Assembly: GCF_001399675.1 (NCBI RefSeq)
Contig: NZ_LJCO01000042.1
Coordinates: 62,001-126,000, forward strand
Length of the DNA: 64,000 bases
Reading direction: 5' to 3'
Source: Paenalicyclobacillus ferrooxydans
Lineage (GTDB): Bacteria > Bacillota > Bacilli > Alicyclobacillales > Alicyclobacillaceae
How positions within the stretch are numbered: position 1 is the stretch's first letter; every line of letters begins with the position of its first letter. Shown here piece after piece: positions 1-9,018 of this stretch. The position numbers were made by a program, and so were the translations under genes. The notes beneath the pieces were generated by a model, which saw only the letters and a program-made list of their open reading frames with translations, searched no databases and was not told the origin of the DNA.

Positions 1-686
1 TGATACGGTCCAAAGGTTTTGCCTGGTGTCATTTGTACGTCGAAACTCTTACTCTGCGCTGTGTCATAACATTTGAGTACGGCGCTGGTCAGGTTTCCAC
101 TGTAGGCTCGTACACTGATGGTGACGTTTTGCCCTGGTGCAGGATTCGGGTTCGATACGTAGGTCGAACTGTCATCCGTATAGATGGCGTCCCATTGGAT
201 AGTGCCCGCTGTCGAGTAGGGGGCAACAGCCAACTGTGTCGATCCGCTGATACCCGCACTCGTGACCGTCAGCGTGTATGTACCCGCCCCCACGCCGGAA
301 TCCCCGCCCGGCAAACTTAGGCTCAGCGTATCCGTGCCCGTTACGGATGCATATTTTGAGACGTCGATAGAACCGTTTACGGAATTCGACAAGGTGACCG
401 TCAAATTGGACGAGCTGAGGCTCATCCCGGAGACGGTGAGATCGACGGTTGCCGAGCTGCCCGCCGTAAAGTCGTTGCCAGACGCAATCTGTACCGAGGC
501 ACTCTGGCTGCTGTTCGTGTTTGTACTCGTGTTTGTACTCGTGTTTGTACTCGTGTTTGTACTCGTGTTTGCCGTCTGTCCCCCGCTCGCTGTACCTGCC
601 CACGCAACGGAAGAGACCGCCACCAGCGGCCACGTTGCCGTCATTACCACAGCCGCAGCTACACGCATATTACGTTTCCAACTCAA
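1..686 (-). CDS. Secreted protein, N-terminal part, running off the window
   Basis: The frame is open from a TTG at 686 down to base 1, so the gene is cut by the window edge. The TTG sits six bases after a GGGGGAG ribosome site. The N-terminus is basic then hydrophobic and ends in an Ala-x-Ala signal peptidase site near residue 30 (SSVAWA). A Thr/Asn/Ser linker follows, encoded by four direct 12-bp repeats (about 520-570, NTST units). After it comes a beta-rich, Thr/Ser/Gly-rich region resembling Ig-like or carbohydrate-enzyme accessory domains. The last visible part (YDTAQSKSF) faintly recalls N-terminal modules of secreted amylolytic enzymes, but the catalytic part is outside, so function is open. 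That it is a secreted protein is well supported; the activity is not. Confidence 0.7.
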   Translation of the reverse strand, partial: MSWKRNMRVAAAVVMTATWPLVAVSSVAWAGTASGGQTANTSTNTSTNTSTNTSTNTNSSQSASVQIASGNDFTAGSSATVDLTVSGMSLSSSNLTVTLSNSVNGSIDVSKYASVTGTDTLSLSLPGGDSGVGAGTYTLTVTSAGISGSTQLAVAPYSTAGTIQWDAIYTDDSSTYVSNPNPAPGQNVTISVRAYSGNLTSAVLKCYDTAQSKSFDVQMTPGKTFGPY

Positions 687-994
687 CTGACTCTCCCCCC
701 AGAGATTTATATTTCACCCTACCCTTCGCTGCACCGGAAGTACTTTATAGGTATCCTCCGTGCACACCTTGCACACAACAGTGCACACTGTGCAAACGAT
801 TTCATAACTCTAATTTTTATGCTAGCAGGAAGAGAAACTGGATTCAATTTAAATATTCCGACCCCGTTCGCCGTAAATCGCCATAAAATAACACCAATCG
901 TGATGTAACCACCGACTGCACAGCACCGTCTAATTGTTACCACGACAAATCAAATGAGCCTCAACATTGATGGATGAGGAAAGGACTTATCAGA
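687..994. other. Divergent intergenic region
   Basis: This separates the leftward secreted-protein gene from the rightward one at 995. It holds a GC/AC-alternating patch (about 760-800, repeated GTGCACAC-like words) and AT-rich DNA either side where both promoters must lie. I could not fix a -35/-10 pair with confidence. Confidence 0.4.
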
Positions 995-1807
995 ATGACA
1001 TTCAAAGCGGGTGTGACGGGGATAATCGGGATGATGGCAGCCGGTGCAGTTGCAGTACAACTGCTGATTCCTGTTGTCGCACATGCAAGTACGTCGATTG
1101 AATATGCTCCAACGACAATAGAGATGGCAGGCAACCCGGCATTTTTGCCGCAGCATGTCGTAGCGAATGATCCGTGGTCAGGAAAGCCAACAAGTTGGGT
1201 CCCTATATACTACTTGCAGCAGGCCTTAAGAATGGTCGGCGTTTACACAACGTGGAACGGGAACACCTTAGACATCACGTCGGTTCCATCCGGGTGGAAT
1301 GTCAATCTAAGCCGGCGCCCACAAGCAGGGTTGCCGCCTGCCGGTCAAATGCAGTTCGCCATCTATGGCAACCAAGACGCCTTGGTCAGGGCGCCGAAAC
1401 TAGTCGCTGACGATCCCGCGACAAATGCCCCGACCACGTACGTTCCCATCTATTACGCCAACCTCTTTCTGCAACAACGATTGTATATGGGTGCAGCGTG
1501 GACAAATACAAAGTGGATCATGTCACCCTCCGACGACGTGAATCGCATCCAAGTCAGTGCGATACCAAGCACAGCGAATGTCGGTCAGAGCGTAACCATT
1601 TCAGGTGAATTGGTACTCGCAGGTGGTGTCGGTGCCCCGTATGCCAAGCTCAATGTTTCAGGACTTCCAAACACAAACAATAAGACCCTCTCAACCAATG
1701 CAGAAGGTCAGTTCTCATTTTCAACCGTGTTTACGCAGCCAGGAACATACCCAATCACCGTGAGCAATTCCGCAGCAAGTTGGCAGATTGATGTGACCGT
1801 GAGGTAA
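995..1807 (+). CDS. Secreted protein with two copper-amine-oxidase-N-like stalk repeats
   Basis: This predicted exported protein of 270 residues is one of three paralogues in the window (others at 28621 and 51837). A signal peptide ending VVAHA occupies the first 28 residues. Two stalk-like repeats follow: each has a NDPxS(G)K..SWVPVYY-type strand-turn block and a downstream WNGNTL or WTNTKW block, the pattern of Cu_amine_oxidN1 domains. The last 70 residues form an Ig-like domain (GQSVTISGEL; TNAEGQFSFST). I chose the ATG at 995 because AGGAAAGGA lies about ten bases upstream and the paralogues start at the equivalent point; an ATG at 974 is in frame but lacks a good site. Cell-surface attachment or carbohydrate binding is possible; no catalytic residues are visible. 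Confidence 0.8.
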   Translation: MTFKAGVTGIIGMMAAGAVAVQLLIPVVAHASTSIEYAPTTIEMAGNPAFLPQHVVANDPWSGKPTSWVPIYYLQQALRMVGVYTTWNGNTLDITSVPSGWNVNLSRRPQAGLPPAGQMQFAIYGNQDALVRAPKLVADDPATNAPTTYVPIYYANLFLQQRLYMGAAWTNTKWIMSPSDDVNRIQVSAIPSTANVGQSVTISGELVLAGGVGAPYAKLNVSGLPNTNNKTLSTNAEGQFSFSTVFTQPGTYPITVSNSAASWQIDVTVR

Positions 1808-1810
1808 AGG

Positions 1811-2812
1811 CTATTTAAGGTCTTCCACATAAAAACGACTGGTTTCTGACCAAGCAGCCCCAGACGTGAGCATGACGATCCCGGTTTCTTCCACTGACAG
1901 TCCAGTGTTCGGTGCGTTCACGAGGGAGGTCTGAGGTTCCTGACAAAAGAACTCGCCTTTGCCAAAGTTGTTGAAGATCATCCAATACTTGTATTTCATG
2001 CCGACGTCGTAGATAAACCGAATACCTAATCGAGTGTCTGTCAAAGACATAAAGTTTTTTCCGTTCTGCGGTAGAGCTGAATAATGATTGTCCATCATCT
2101 CAAAAAACGGAGATACACCACTACTTTGCATCTGTCGCTCTTCCGGAGTGAGGAGTTGATGCCGGCCCGTCGGAAGCATCCTGTCTGTTAACTCCCACCT
2201 GTCGCCAATCGTTGCCGTGAACTGATAGTCATTCAGGTTACTGTCATCAGCAAACGGCACGCGCACAGTCGTGTGAAAGGCGAGCATGCAAGGCATCGGA
2301 TCGACACCCGTGTTTTCAACGCGAACATCCTGCGCTAACCCGTTTTCTGACAGCGCGTAACAGATGGTGATTTTAAATTCGTGCGGGAAATAGCGATAAA
2401 CAGAATGATGTTTGTTTACTTTCAAGCTGAGTGATACGTACGCCCGTTCATCTGTGCACCCTGTGTCCTCTACGCTCCATGGAACGTTGTATAGAAAGCC
2501 GTGCAGATGATTGTGCGTGCTTTCCTCGTTCACAGGGAACTCGTACTTCCTGTTATTGAGGGTAAACTTGCCATCTTCGTACCGGTTCGGCGGAAATAGT
2601 ACCGGTATACCATACACAAACGGGTTGCCCGTCTTGAAGTGATCCATCTGGGATTCTTCGGGAGTGTGTAAGAAATGGAGCCCCCGCTCAACGTCGTCAA
2701 ATCGGATGAGGTTTCCCCCGCACTCGGGAAGAACCGTTGCAAGGTACCTTCCAAAGCGGAGTGTAACGGCCTCCTCGCCGTGGAATGATTCATGTTCGAC
2801 ACTCCTTTTCAT
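1811..2812 (-). CDS. Aldose 1-epimerase (galactose mutarotase family)
   Basis: The product interconverts alpha and beta anomers of aldoses released by the neighbouring glycosidases, in the cytoplasm. It has 333 residues, normal for the GalM superfamily. Family marks are the substrate-binding NR pair at 76-77, the HNHLHGF block at 100-106 carrying the catalytic-type histidine, and E292 in EPQTSLVNAPN, the position of the catalytic glutamate. The ATG at 2812 was chosen because AAAGGAG precedes it by nine bases; a longer frame to 2884 has no ribosome site. It is the last gene of the leftward glycosidase set, about 210 bases after the GH43 gene. The exact sugar cannot be read from sequence. Confidence 0.85.
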   Translation of the reverse strand: MKRSVEHESFHGEEAVTLRFGRYLATVLPECGGNLIRFDDVERGLHFLHTPEESQMDHFKTGNPFVYGIPVLFPPNRYEDGKFTLNNRKYEFPVNEESTHNHLHGFLYNVPWSVEDTGCTDERAYVSLSLKVNKHHSVYRYFPHEFKITICYALSENGLAQDVRVENTGVDPMPCMLAFHTTVRVPFADDSNLNDYQFTATIGDRWELTDRMLPTGRHQLLTPEERQMQSSGVSPFFEMMDNHYSALPQNGKNFMSLTDTRLGIRFIYDVGMKYKYWMIFNNFGKGEFFCQEPQTSLVNAPNTGLSVEETGIVMLTSGAAWSETSRFYVEDLK

Positions 2813-3021
2813 TCCGCACATCTCCTTTACAGCATCTTGGTTGAATCCCCGTTCATCGCGTGCTATCCATTCCCACAGTTCCACAGTCCCAACCTGAGCA
2901 TCGAGGGTTTGTCTACGTCATCCCATCAGCGATGCTTTCACAAAATGGGTGCAGTATCGAGATCCCATCGGATCGCGACACTGCACCTTATGCCATCTCT
3001 ACTTTTGCATCACAGAGCAGT

Positions 3022-4131
3022 TTATGACGCTCGTCTGATGCTGACCCACACGGAATCTATGGCAGCAGAAGGTAACAGGCTGATGCTTACCGTGTTGCTC
3101 CCTTGTTTCAGATTCGCCGTGGTCACAGCCATCTGAAACGAGTTATTGGCGCCCGTATTCGAAAGAAACGGCCCATATGCGTCTTGACCATTGACAGTCA
3201 TGTTCGCGAGGGCGCTTTGTCCTGAATTGGCGTAGTGGACATAGATGGTATACTGACCGGCCTTCTGAACGGAATACTGGAACGTGTACGACTGTCTTGT
3301 AGTCTTACCGTTAACCAATACACTGTAGGGTGTCTCCCCTGACGGAATGTTCAACATCTGCGATGTCGGGTCTGGACTTCCAAAGTCTGGTGCACCCGAC
3401 TTGCTCCAAGTGAACGGTTGCGTGCGCACATCTCGATCCCAGCCAGCCTTTGAAAATCGGGCTGCGTGGTAAACAATCCAGTGTTGCTTTCCATCTGGAG
3501 AGACTGTAAACGACGCGTGCCCAGGTCCAAACACCCCGTTTCCGGACTGAAATACGGGTTTGGGCGACTTCACCCAGTCGGATGGGTTCATTGGATCCGT
3601 TCCGTTCAATGTCAGCATCCCCAAGCAGTAGTCGTTGGTCCAGCTGGCGTTTGCCGAATACACGACAAACACCTTGCCATCGTGTTTCAGCACTTCTGGT
3701 CCCTCGTTGATGGGGGCAACACTGGTCTCCCATGAATAGGTGGGCGAAGAAATCTCAACACGCTGGCTGCTGATCTTGGTCGGCGACGACATCTTTGCAA
3801 TATACAGATTCTGGGGTCCGTTTTGGTCTGCTGCCACATAAACGTACCATTTGTTACCGATGTGATGCAGTTCCGGAGCCCAGATATCCTGATATCCAGC
3901 TGGCGAGTGCCAAAGCACCTTGGATGTACCCTGCGAGATATTCGTCAGGTCTTTGGATTCCCATAGCGTGACATCCGAACCCGTGGTCATTGTCAGGTAA
4001 TACTTTCCACCGCTATAGATAGCCCACGGGTCAGCGCCAGAATTCATGATCGGATTTTTGAAGGTACCGGCCTCTGACTGTGTAGGAGGCATCGACTGTG
4101 TACCCGCGTTCGCACTGGGACTAATTTTCAT
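3022..4131 (-). CDS. GH43 family arabinan-active glycosidase with C-terminal CBM-like domain
   Basis: This inverting glycosidase probably removes arabinose or arabinan units. From the ATG at 4131 it is 369 residues with no signal peptide, so it is cytoplasmic. The five-bladed propeller signature is clear: D34 in GADPW (general base), the WAPELHHI block at 84-91, and E143 in NEGPEVL (general acid). The last ~110 residues (TYTIYVHYANSG; DSVWVS) look like a CBM6/35-type beta-sandwich. The start is uncertain. The ATG at 4131 directly abuts AAAGAGG, while an in-frame ATG at 4188 would overlap the upstream GH127 gene by 47 bases. Tight coupling to GH127 supports a shared substrate. Arabinofuranosidase versus endo-arabinanase or xylosidase cannot be separated here. 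Confidence 0.85.
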   Translation of the reverse strand: MKISPSANAGTQSMPPTQSEAGTFKNPIMNSGADPWAIYSGGKYYLTMTTGSDVTLWESKDLTNISQGTSKVLWHSPAGYQDIWAPELHHIGNKWYVYVAADQNGPQNLYIAKMSSPTKISSQRVEISSPTYSWETSVAPINEGPEVLKHDGKVFVVYSANASWTNDYCLGMLTLNGTDPMNPSDWVKSPKPVFQSGNGVFGPGHASFTVSPDGKQHWIVYHAARFSKAGWDRDVRTQPFTWSKSGAPDFGSPDPTSQMLNIPSGETPYSVLVNGKTTRQSYTFQYSVQKAGQYTIYVHYANSGQSALANMTVNGQDAYGPFLSNTGANNSFQMAVTTANLKQGSNTVSISLLPSAAIDSVWVSIRRAS

Positions 4132-4141
4132 CCTCTTTATA

Positions 4142-6028
4142 CTAGCGGAGTACCGGAAACTCTCCGATTCGTAATCGAGCACAGCCATAAGGGATGAGTT
4201 CTAACGTTTCAACAACATTTGAATACGGTATTGGGTTCGCTGGGGGCTCACCCGCTGAGTTGTCTTCCATGAACCAGTTCGATACAAGGCGGCCTTTAGT
4301 AATCAACTTAACGGGGGCACTTTCGGCTCGGTACGGCTGATAACTAATATTTTGAGTTTCAACCTGAAATCCTCCATCAACCTCAAGTCCATAACGCCAA
4401 GCAGACATCGGATACACCTCCCAATCATGAAACCGTTCGCGCTTGCAAACCTGAACCCACTGTTCAGCAATCGGAAGCACATAAACAAGTGGGCCGCGTT
4501 GCACGCTGATTGCTCTATTGCCTCTTTCGCTGACTTCGACTTGCATCGGCAGGAAAATTTCGACACAGTCCTGATCATGCCAGGATCGTTCAATACAAGT
4601 GAAGCCATTCTCTATATTGATTTTTTGCAAGTTACCATTCACTTTCACTTGTGGGTGCTGACACCAACCTGGAATTCGCAACCACATGGGAAAGCGTGTT
4701 TCATGCTTCAATGTTAAAGTGATTAAAACGTGTTCACGAAATGGATACTCCGTTTGGACATCCAATTCTATTTCATTATTGCCAGGCAAAGTCGTGTTCA
4801 CATGACATGGCGCATAGGAGACAGCAGCTAATCCATTGTCATAAGTACTCATCCAGAGACTGCTGCAATATTTGGGCCATCCCTGATGCATATTCGCCGT
4901 ACAGCAGCCGAAATTAGGTTCCAAACCAAACTGATTGGAATCAGGCTTGTTTACCCATGGCCTTTTAGCTGCATTACACATCACCTGATTGACTTGTTGG
5001 TCATATTGATGGGAATCCCACTCGGGCGATATTGCTGCAGGGAGTGCGTTGAAACTGACTTTTTCGAGAGTATCTCCAAAAGCGCCATCTCCAAAGATAC
5101 GGACGAGGTGTTCCATGCTAAACATGTACTCTACGACGGCACACAGCTCAACGCCTTGGCTAGGATGTGTACCTGACAGCCATTCGTCACCAGAAAACAT
5201 ACCGTGAGCTTGACCGTGGTGCATCATCAAACTCTTAATACCACTGTCAACGGCCTGACGCTGCGACTCATCAGCTGTTTGTCGATAAAGGACAGCAGGC
5301 GCCTTTACACCCATAGCCAAATTAACAACATGGACGCGATGATCCCATTCTCTTTGTTTGCGCGTATATGGGAACTTCTCAAATATTGCTCCCCAGTCGA
5401 TCATTTGTTGAGAGACAATTTCACTCAGCTCGAGGAGAGCGGCATCTCCCGTCCGTTCATACAACCATTGAATGGAGAGCAGCAACTCTGCACCTCTCGC
5501 CTCTGCCCATTCCCTTAGCGGATTACTCTGTAAGGCATCTTTCAGGTAGTAGAAATAGCGAGTCAAAAACGGTTCGACACGGTCATCGTTCGTCACTTCC
5601 GCGTACTGGGTCAGAACCTTCAACATAATGAAGTCCTGCCACCAGTCTTGGTTTTGAATTTCACGATTCATCGTGTTCAACTCATGTGGGCCAAATGACC
5701 CATCAACTCTTTGACTTAAAAGGGTCCACTCTACCCATTTGCGCGCTTTCAATATCAACTCTTCATCTTCCAACAGGTATGCTAGTGGCAGCAGTCCGTC
5801 AACATAGTAGGGGCCTCTTTCCCATCCCTCACCAGATCCGCCGAGCCACCCGCTATTCGGTCCTACGTCATGCCAGTGTTCTTCAAGATGTCCAGTGAAT
5901 CCATCTCTTTGAATCTGTAGTTGATTCCTTAACCAGCCTTCTGGTCGAATTCGGCCGAGTGGCAGGAATGCAAAGGCACTTCTCAACGTAAGGTTGTCCT
6001 CTTCCTTTAAAGTGTCATCCAAATCCAT
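4142..6028 (-). CDS. GH127 beta-L-arabinofuranosidase
   Basis: GH127 (former DUF1680) enzymes release beta-L-arabinofuranose with a cysteine nucleophile held by zinc. This 628-residue protein is family length. The zinc and catalytic set is visible: E294 and C296 in VELCAVVEYMF and the paired C375-C376 in GCCTANMHQG, matching the Glu-x-Cys plus Cys-Cys arrangement of characterised members. No signal peptide is present, so it acts on imported oligosaccharides. The ATG at 6028 follows a GGGAG a few bases upstream. Next to GH43, GH2 and GH42 it points to an arabinan or arabinogalactan/extensin-type substrate. A perfect 14-bp palindrome lies 58 bases upstream of its start. Confidence 0.92.
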   Translation of the reverse strand: MDLDDTLKEEDNLTLRSAFAFLPLGRIRPEGWLRNQLQIQRDGFTGHLEEHWHDVGPNSGWLGGSGEGWERGPYYVDGLLPLAYLLEDEELILKARKWVEWTLLSQRVDGSFGPHELNTMNREIQNQDWWQDFIMLKVLTQYAEVTNDDRVEPFLTRYFYYLKDALQSNPLREWAEARGAELLLSIQWLYERTGDAALLELSEIVSQQMIDWGAIFEKFPYTRKQREWDHRVHVVNLAMGVKAPAVLYRQTADESQRQAVDSGIKSLMMHHGQAHGMFSGDEWLSGTHPSQGVELCAVVEYMFSMEHLVRIFGDGAFGDTLEKVSFNALPAAISPEWDSHQYDQQVNQVMCNAAKRPWVNKPDSNQFGLEPNFGCCTANMHQGWPKYCSSLWMSTYDNGLAAVSYAPCHVNTTLPGNNEIELDVQTEYPFREHVLITLTLKHETRFPMWLRIPGWCQHPQVKVNGNLQKINIENGFTCIERSWHDQDCVEIFLPMQVEVSERGNRAISVQRGPLVYVLPIAEQWVQVCKRERFHDWEVYPMSAWRYGLEVDGGFQVETQNISYQPYRAESAPVKLITKGRLVSNWFMEDNSAGEPPANPIPYSNVVETLELIPYGCARLRIGEFPVLR

Positions 6029-6085
6029 TCACTCCCACAGTATACAAGTCTAAATTGCAACTTCTGGACCATTTGAAGAACAGAT

Positions 6086-6099
6086 GGCACTATAGTGCC
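6086..6099. promoter_or_regulatory. Perfect 14-bp palindrome upstream of the GH127 gene
   Basis: GGCACTATAGTGCC is fully self-complementary and lies in the 157-base gap between the GH2 and GH127 genes. The position fits an operator for a local sugar regulator such as the ArsR-type protein encoded upstream; that link is inference. A second inverted pair (AGGGCGC near 6123, GCGCCCT near 6157) in the same gap may end GH2 transcription, but has no T-run. Confidence 0.4.
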
Positions 6100-6185
6100 G
6101 TGATGATCAATGGTTATGGCTAGGGCGCCCACACACCCGTACTACAAGGCATGGAGCGCCCTCGCTGAAGGCCCTTAATGTAGAG

Positions 6186-7991
6186 TCACTGGTGAGTCAA
6201 GTCAGTGCTCGCAATTGCTGCCACCGAATATTTGCCTTCAATAGCTGCCTCTTTCGTGTTAATCTTCCGGATCGTTTCAGTGTCAAATTTTGGTTTGCGA
6301 TCATAGGTGTACAAACCATTCACCTCTTGTTCCACGTCATACAATTGTGTGTAACAAAACGCGCATATGTTTGGATTGTCTAATAAGGCTGTCGTTAACC
6401 CTTCATAGCGCCGTATGAATTCATGCTCCGACTTCGGCCGGTTTCCATAACCCCAACCACTTCCATCCACTTGATTCGGATTCCACCAAATTCCGCCGTA
6501 CTCACTCACAAAATACGGCTGACCTTGGTACTTCTGTCGGAGAGGGAAAGTGTTATACGCTTCACCACCATGTTTCATGGGTTCAAACTTTGCGGCAAAT
6601 ACATCTGGGTCTTGTTCATAGTCATGAATATCAAATATATCCGTAACAACATGAAAGTTGCCACTCGTATCGATAACGGGCCTCGTGGAATCTAATTGCT
6701 TGGTTACCTCGTAGACAATCCGTAACACCTCGTTATTCTGTTGAGCATTGTTGGCTGACATGTTGTCCCATGTCTCATTGAATGGGCACCACCCGATAAT
6801 GGCAGGATGGTTAAAATCGCGCTCTACACCCTCCATCCATTCTGGTAAAAACCGCTCCAAGCCCGTCGCAGTAGAGATGTCGAGCCCCCAATTTGCGTGC
6901 TCGCCCCACACGATGTACCCGAGCTTATCTGCCCAATAAAGATATCTCTCTTCGAACATCTTCTCATGTAATCGTGCACCATTAAATCCCAGTTCCAGTG
7001 AGAGCTCAATGTCTCGGCGGAGAGCATCATCGGTCGGTGCGGTATATATGCCGTCCGGGTAAAATCCCTGATCCAGAACCAGCCGCTGAAAGACAGGCTT
7101 GCCGTTGATGAGAATCGCTTTGCCACTCAGAGTGACCGTACGGAGTCCAAAGTAACTTTTTACTTCATCTACCACTGAACCTGATTGAAAAACCGTCAGT
7201 TGTACATCATATAGTTTCGGCTTTCCCACTTCCCACAAGTGGACTTCAGATAACGGAACGGGAATTCGAACACTGTGTGTCCCTACTGTTGCGGTAACTT
7301 CGCCAACCGGGTTTCCCTTGTACACTACTTGAATCTGTACTTCTGTAGCATCTGTTAGATGGCCGGTGAGTTTCATGTCAACATGTACACACGCGTTATC
7401 CGGATCTGGATAGTATTTTAATGAGGATACATACGTTTCGTTCACACATTCCAGCCATACCGTCTGCCAAATTCCTGTGGTTCTTGTATAGTCGCAGGCA
7501 TGTGAGTAATACAGTGAACTTTGCTTCCCCCGGGGCTGTAGCCGGGTGCGGTTATCATCCTCCGCACAGACTGTCACAACATTTTCACCAGGCTGAACCT
7601 GGTCGGTAATATCGAACGCAAAAGAGGAATATCCTCCGCGATGGGTACCCACGCTAACACCATTTACCCAGACCTCTGTGTCATAATCCACAGCCCCAAA
7701 GTGAATAACAAGCTTCTTGGCTTCCCATTCCTTAGGCACAGTAAATGTGCGGCGGTACCAAACCGCACTCATAAAGTCTTTGTTTTCAACACCAGAGAGC
7801 TTACTTTCCGGGCAAAATGGCACAACGATTGTCTGATTAAATCGTTCCTTATTAAGTATATTTCTCTCACGACCCGTACGGCCGTTATCGATTTCGAACT
7901 CCCAATCGCCATTTAGATTCATCCACTCGTCGCGAGTCATTTGTGGACGTGGATACTCTGGACGAGGCTCATTTTTCTGTGTTGTTGTCAT
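6186..7991 (-). CDS. Glycoside hydrolase family 2 enzyme
   Basis: This is a retaining glycosidase of the beta-galactosidase/beta-glucuronidase clan, 601 residues. Order: sugar-binding jelly roll (about 20-180), Ig-like domain (about 185-285), then TIM barrel. E406 in PFNETWDN is the acid/base and E497 in FVSEYGG the nucleophile. Its short length without the large LacZ C-terminal domains fits small GH2 proteins acting on plant side chains. No signal peptide is seen. The ATG at 7991 follows AAGGAGTG by seven bases. It lies 64 bases after the ArsR-type regulator and belongs with the upstream transporter. Exact sugar (galactose, arabinopyranose or glucuronate) is open. Confidence 0.9.
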   Translation of the reverse strand: MTTTQKNEPRPEYPRPQMTRDEWMNLNGDWEFEIDNGRTGRERNILNKERFNQTIVVPFCPESKLSGVENKDFMSAVWYRRTFTVPKEWEAKKLVIHFGAVDYDTEVWVNGVSVGTHRGGYSSFAFDITDQVQPGENVVTVCAEDDNRTRLQPRGKQSSLYYSHACDYTRTTGIWQTVWLECVNETYVSSLKYYPDPDNACVHVDMKLTGHLTDATEVQIQVVYKGNPVGEVTATVGTHSVRIPVPLSEVHLWEVGKPKLYDVQLTVFQSGSVVDEVKSYFGLRTVTLSGKAILINGKPVFQRLVLDQGFYPDGIYTAPTDDALRRDIELSLELGFNGARLHEKMFEERYLYWADKLGYIVWGEHANWGLDISTATGLERFLPEWMEGVERDFNHPAIIGWCPFNETWDNMSANNAQQNNEVLRIVYEVTKQLDSTRPVIDTSGNFHVVTDIFDIHDYEQDPDVFAAKFEPMKHGGEAYNTFPLRQKYQGQPYFVSEYGGIWWNPNQVDGSGWGYGNRPKSEHEFIRRYEGLTTALLDNPNICAFCYTQLYDVEQEVNGLYTYDRKPKFDTETIRKINTKEAAIEGKYSVAAIASTDLTHQ

Positions 7992-8055
7992 CGTACTTCA
8001 CTCCTTAGGTTAACCTTGTCGACTCTTACGGCGAGTTCAAACTGAATTGATTGGC

Positions 8056-9003
8056 CTAGTTCTTCCCCCTTGTAATCCCATTTGAATAATCAATACGCAT
8101 CACAATGTCAGAATTGTAGTTTCCCATCTTCTTGCCAAAAATGTTTAATCCACCAACGTTAACTGCGTCCGATTTAACACCGATCTTTGCGCTGATACTG
8201 CTCGACCCGTTCAATGCGACTTCATTAAGTGTTATGTTTGAAATTTGATTCCCATCAATGAAGGAACCCTCATGAGAAATTTTCCATGTTTTCCATATAC
8301 CAAATTGAGTGTTCTCTATCCCCCACCACTCAGGTGTTAACACCCCCCGTTCTCCGCCGAAGTCGCCTGGACTCGTCCACGTTCCCACTTCGACTCCGTT
8401 AACCCACAATGTAATATCGGACGGCCATGAAGGATTGTACATAGGCGCCTCAGAACAGATTTCCATCGACAAAGTCAGGGTTGCGGGATCCGCTCCGTAT
8501 GGAATTTTATTTGGGAACCGATACTCGAGATAGCCTTGTTTAAACCAGATTAATTGTGCATTCACTCGGTCGGGTTCATAAAATGAGGTGGGTAAATCAA
8601 ACTCCCCAATGATAGAGTGTTCACTTATCAATCCGCAGGTTGGCGTCACTAAACAGTCCGAGAAATGTCCAATCGGCATACTCAACAGGATTTGGTTCTT
8701 CGGCTCAGGCTTCGGCGGCTCGATATCAACGATGATGCGCCCGTAAACTGCTCTACAAATTTTTTGAGCACCACGTGTGCCTGGTACGAGTTCTGTTTTG
8801 ATCAATCCAACCTCTTCTAATTTTCTGATGTTGATTGCAGCCGTCGAAGGGGGTAAATCAAATTTAATCGCAATTTCATTCACATTAATTGGTTGCTTCA
8901 TGATTTCTTCAAGAATGGCAACCCTCAACTCGGTAGAGAGCGCTTTTGCAAGTTCTACAGAATCGTGTAACTGAACGGTTAGATGACTTAAAAATTCCGT
9001 CAC
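8056..9003 (-). CDS. ArsR-type winged-helix regulator with a large C-terminal domain
   Basis: This is a likely local transcription regulator, 315 residues. Residues 15-90 form an ArsR-like winged helix (LAKALSTELRVAILEEIM; STAAINIRKLEEVGLI) without the cysteine metal site of ArsR/SmtB. The remaining ~200 residues are beta-rich and aromatic-rich (WPSDITLWVNGVEVG), similar to jelly-roll sugar-binding modules, so a sugar ligand is plausible. The GTG start at 9003 follows AAGGGGAT. The gene sits inside the transport-glycosidase set, after the second permease and before GH2, suggesting control of its own operon. Candidate sites are the inverted repeats at 6086 and 12414; that is inference. Confidence 0.8.
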   Translation of the reverse strand: MTEFLSHLTVQLHDSVELAKALSTELRVAILEEIMKQPINVNEIAIKFDLPPSTAAINIRKLEEVGLIKTELVPGTRGAQKICRAVYGRIIVDIEPPKPEPKNQILLSMPIGHFSDCLVTPTCGLISEHSIIGEFDLPTSFYEPDRVNAQLIWFKQGYLEYRFPNKIPYGADPATLTLSMEICSEAPMYNPSWPSDITLWVNGVEVGTWTSPGDFGGERGVLTPEWWGIENTQFGIWKTWKISHEGSFIDGNQISNITLNEVALNGSSSISAKIGVKSDAVNVGGLNIFGKKMGNYNSDIVMRIDYSNGITRGKN

Positions 9004-9018
9004 ATCTTAATCCCCTTA

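Noticed and set aside
172-690. Overlapping frames on both strands with repetitive EYKH- or VFVLV-type sequence
   Set aside because: They are shadows of the 12-bp repeat in the secreted-protein gene that starts at TTG 686; only that frame has a ribosome site and signal peptide.
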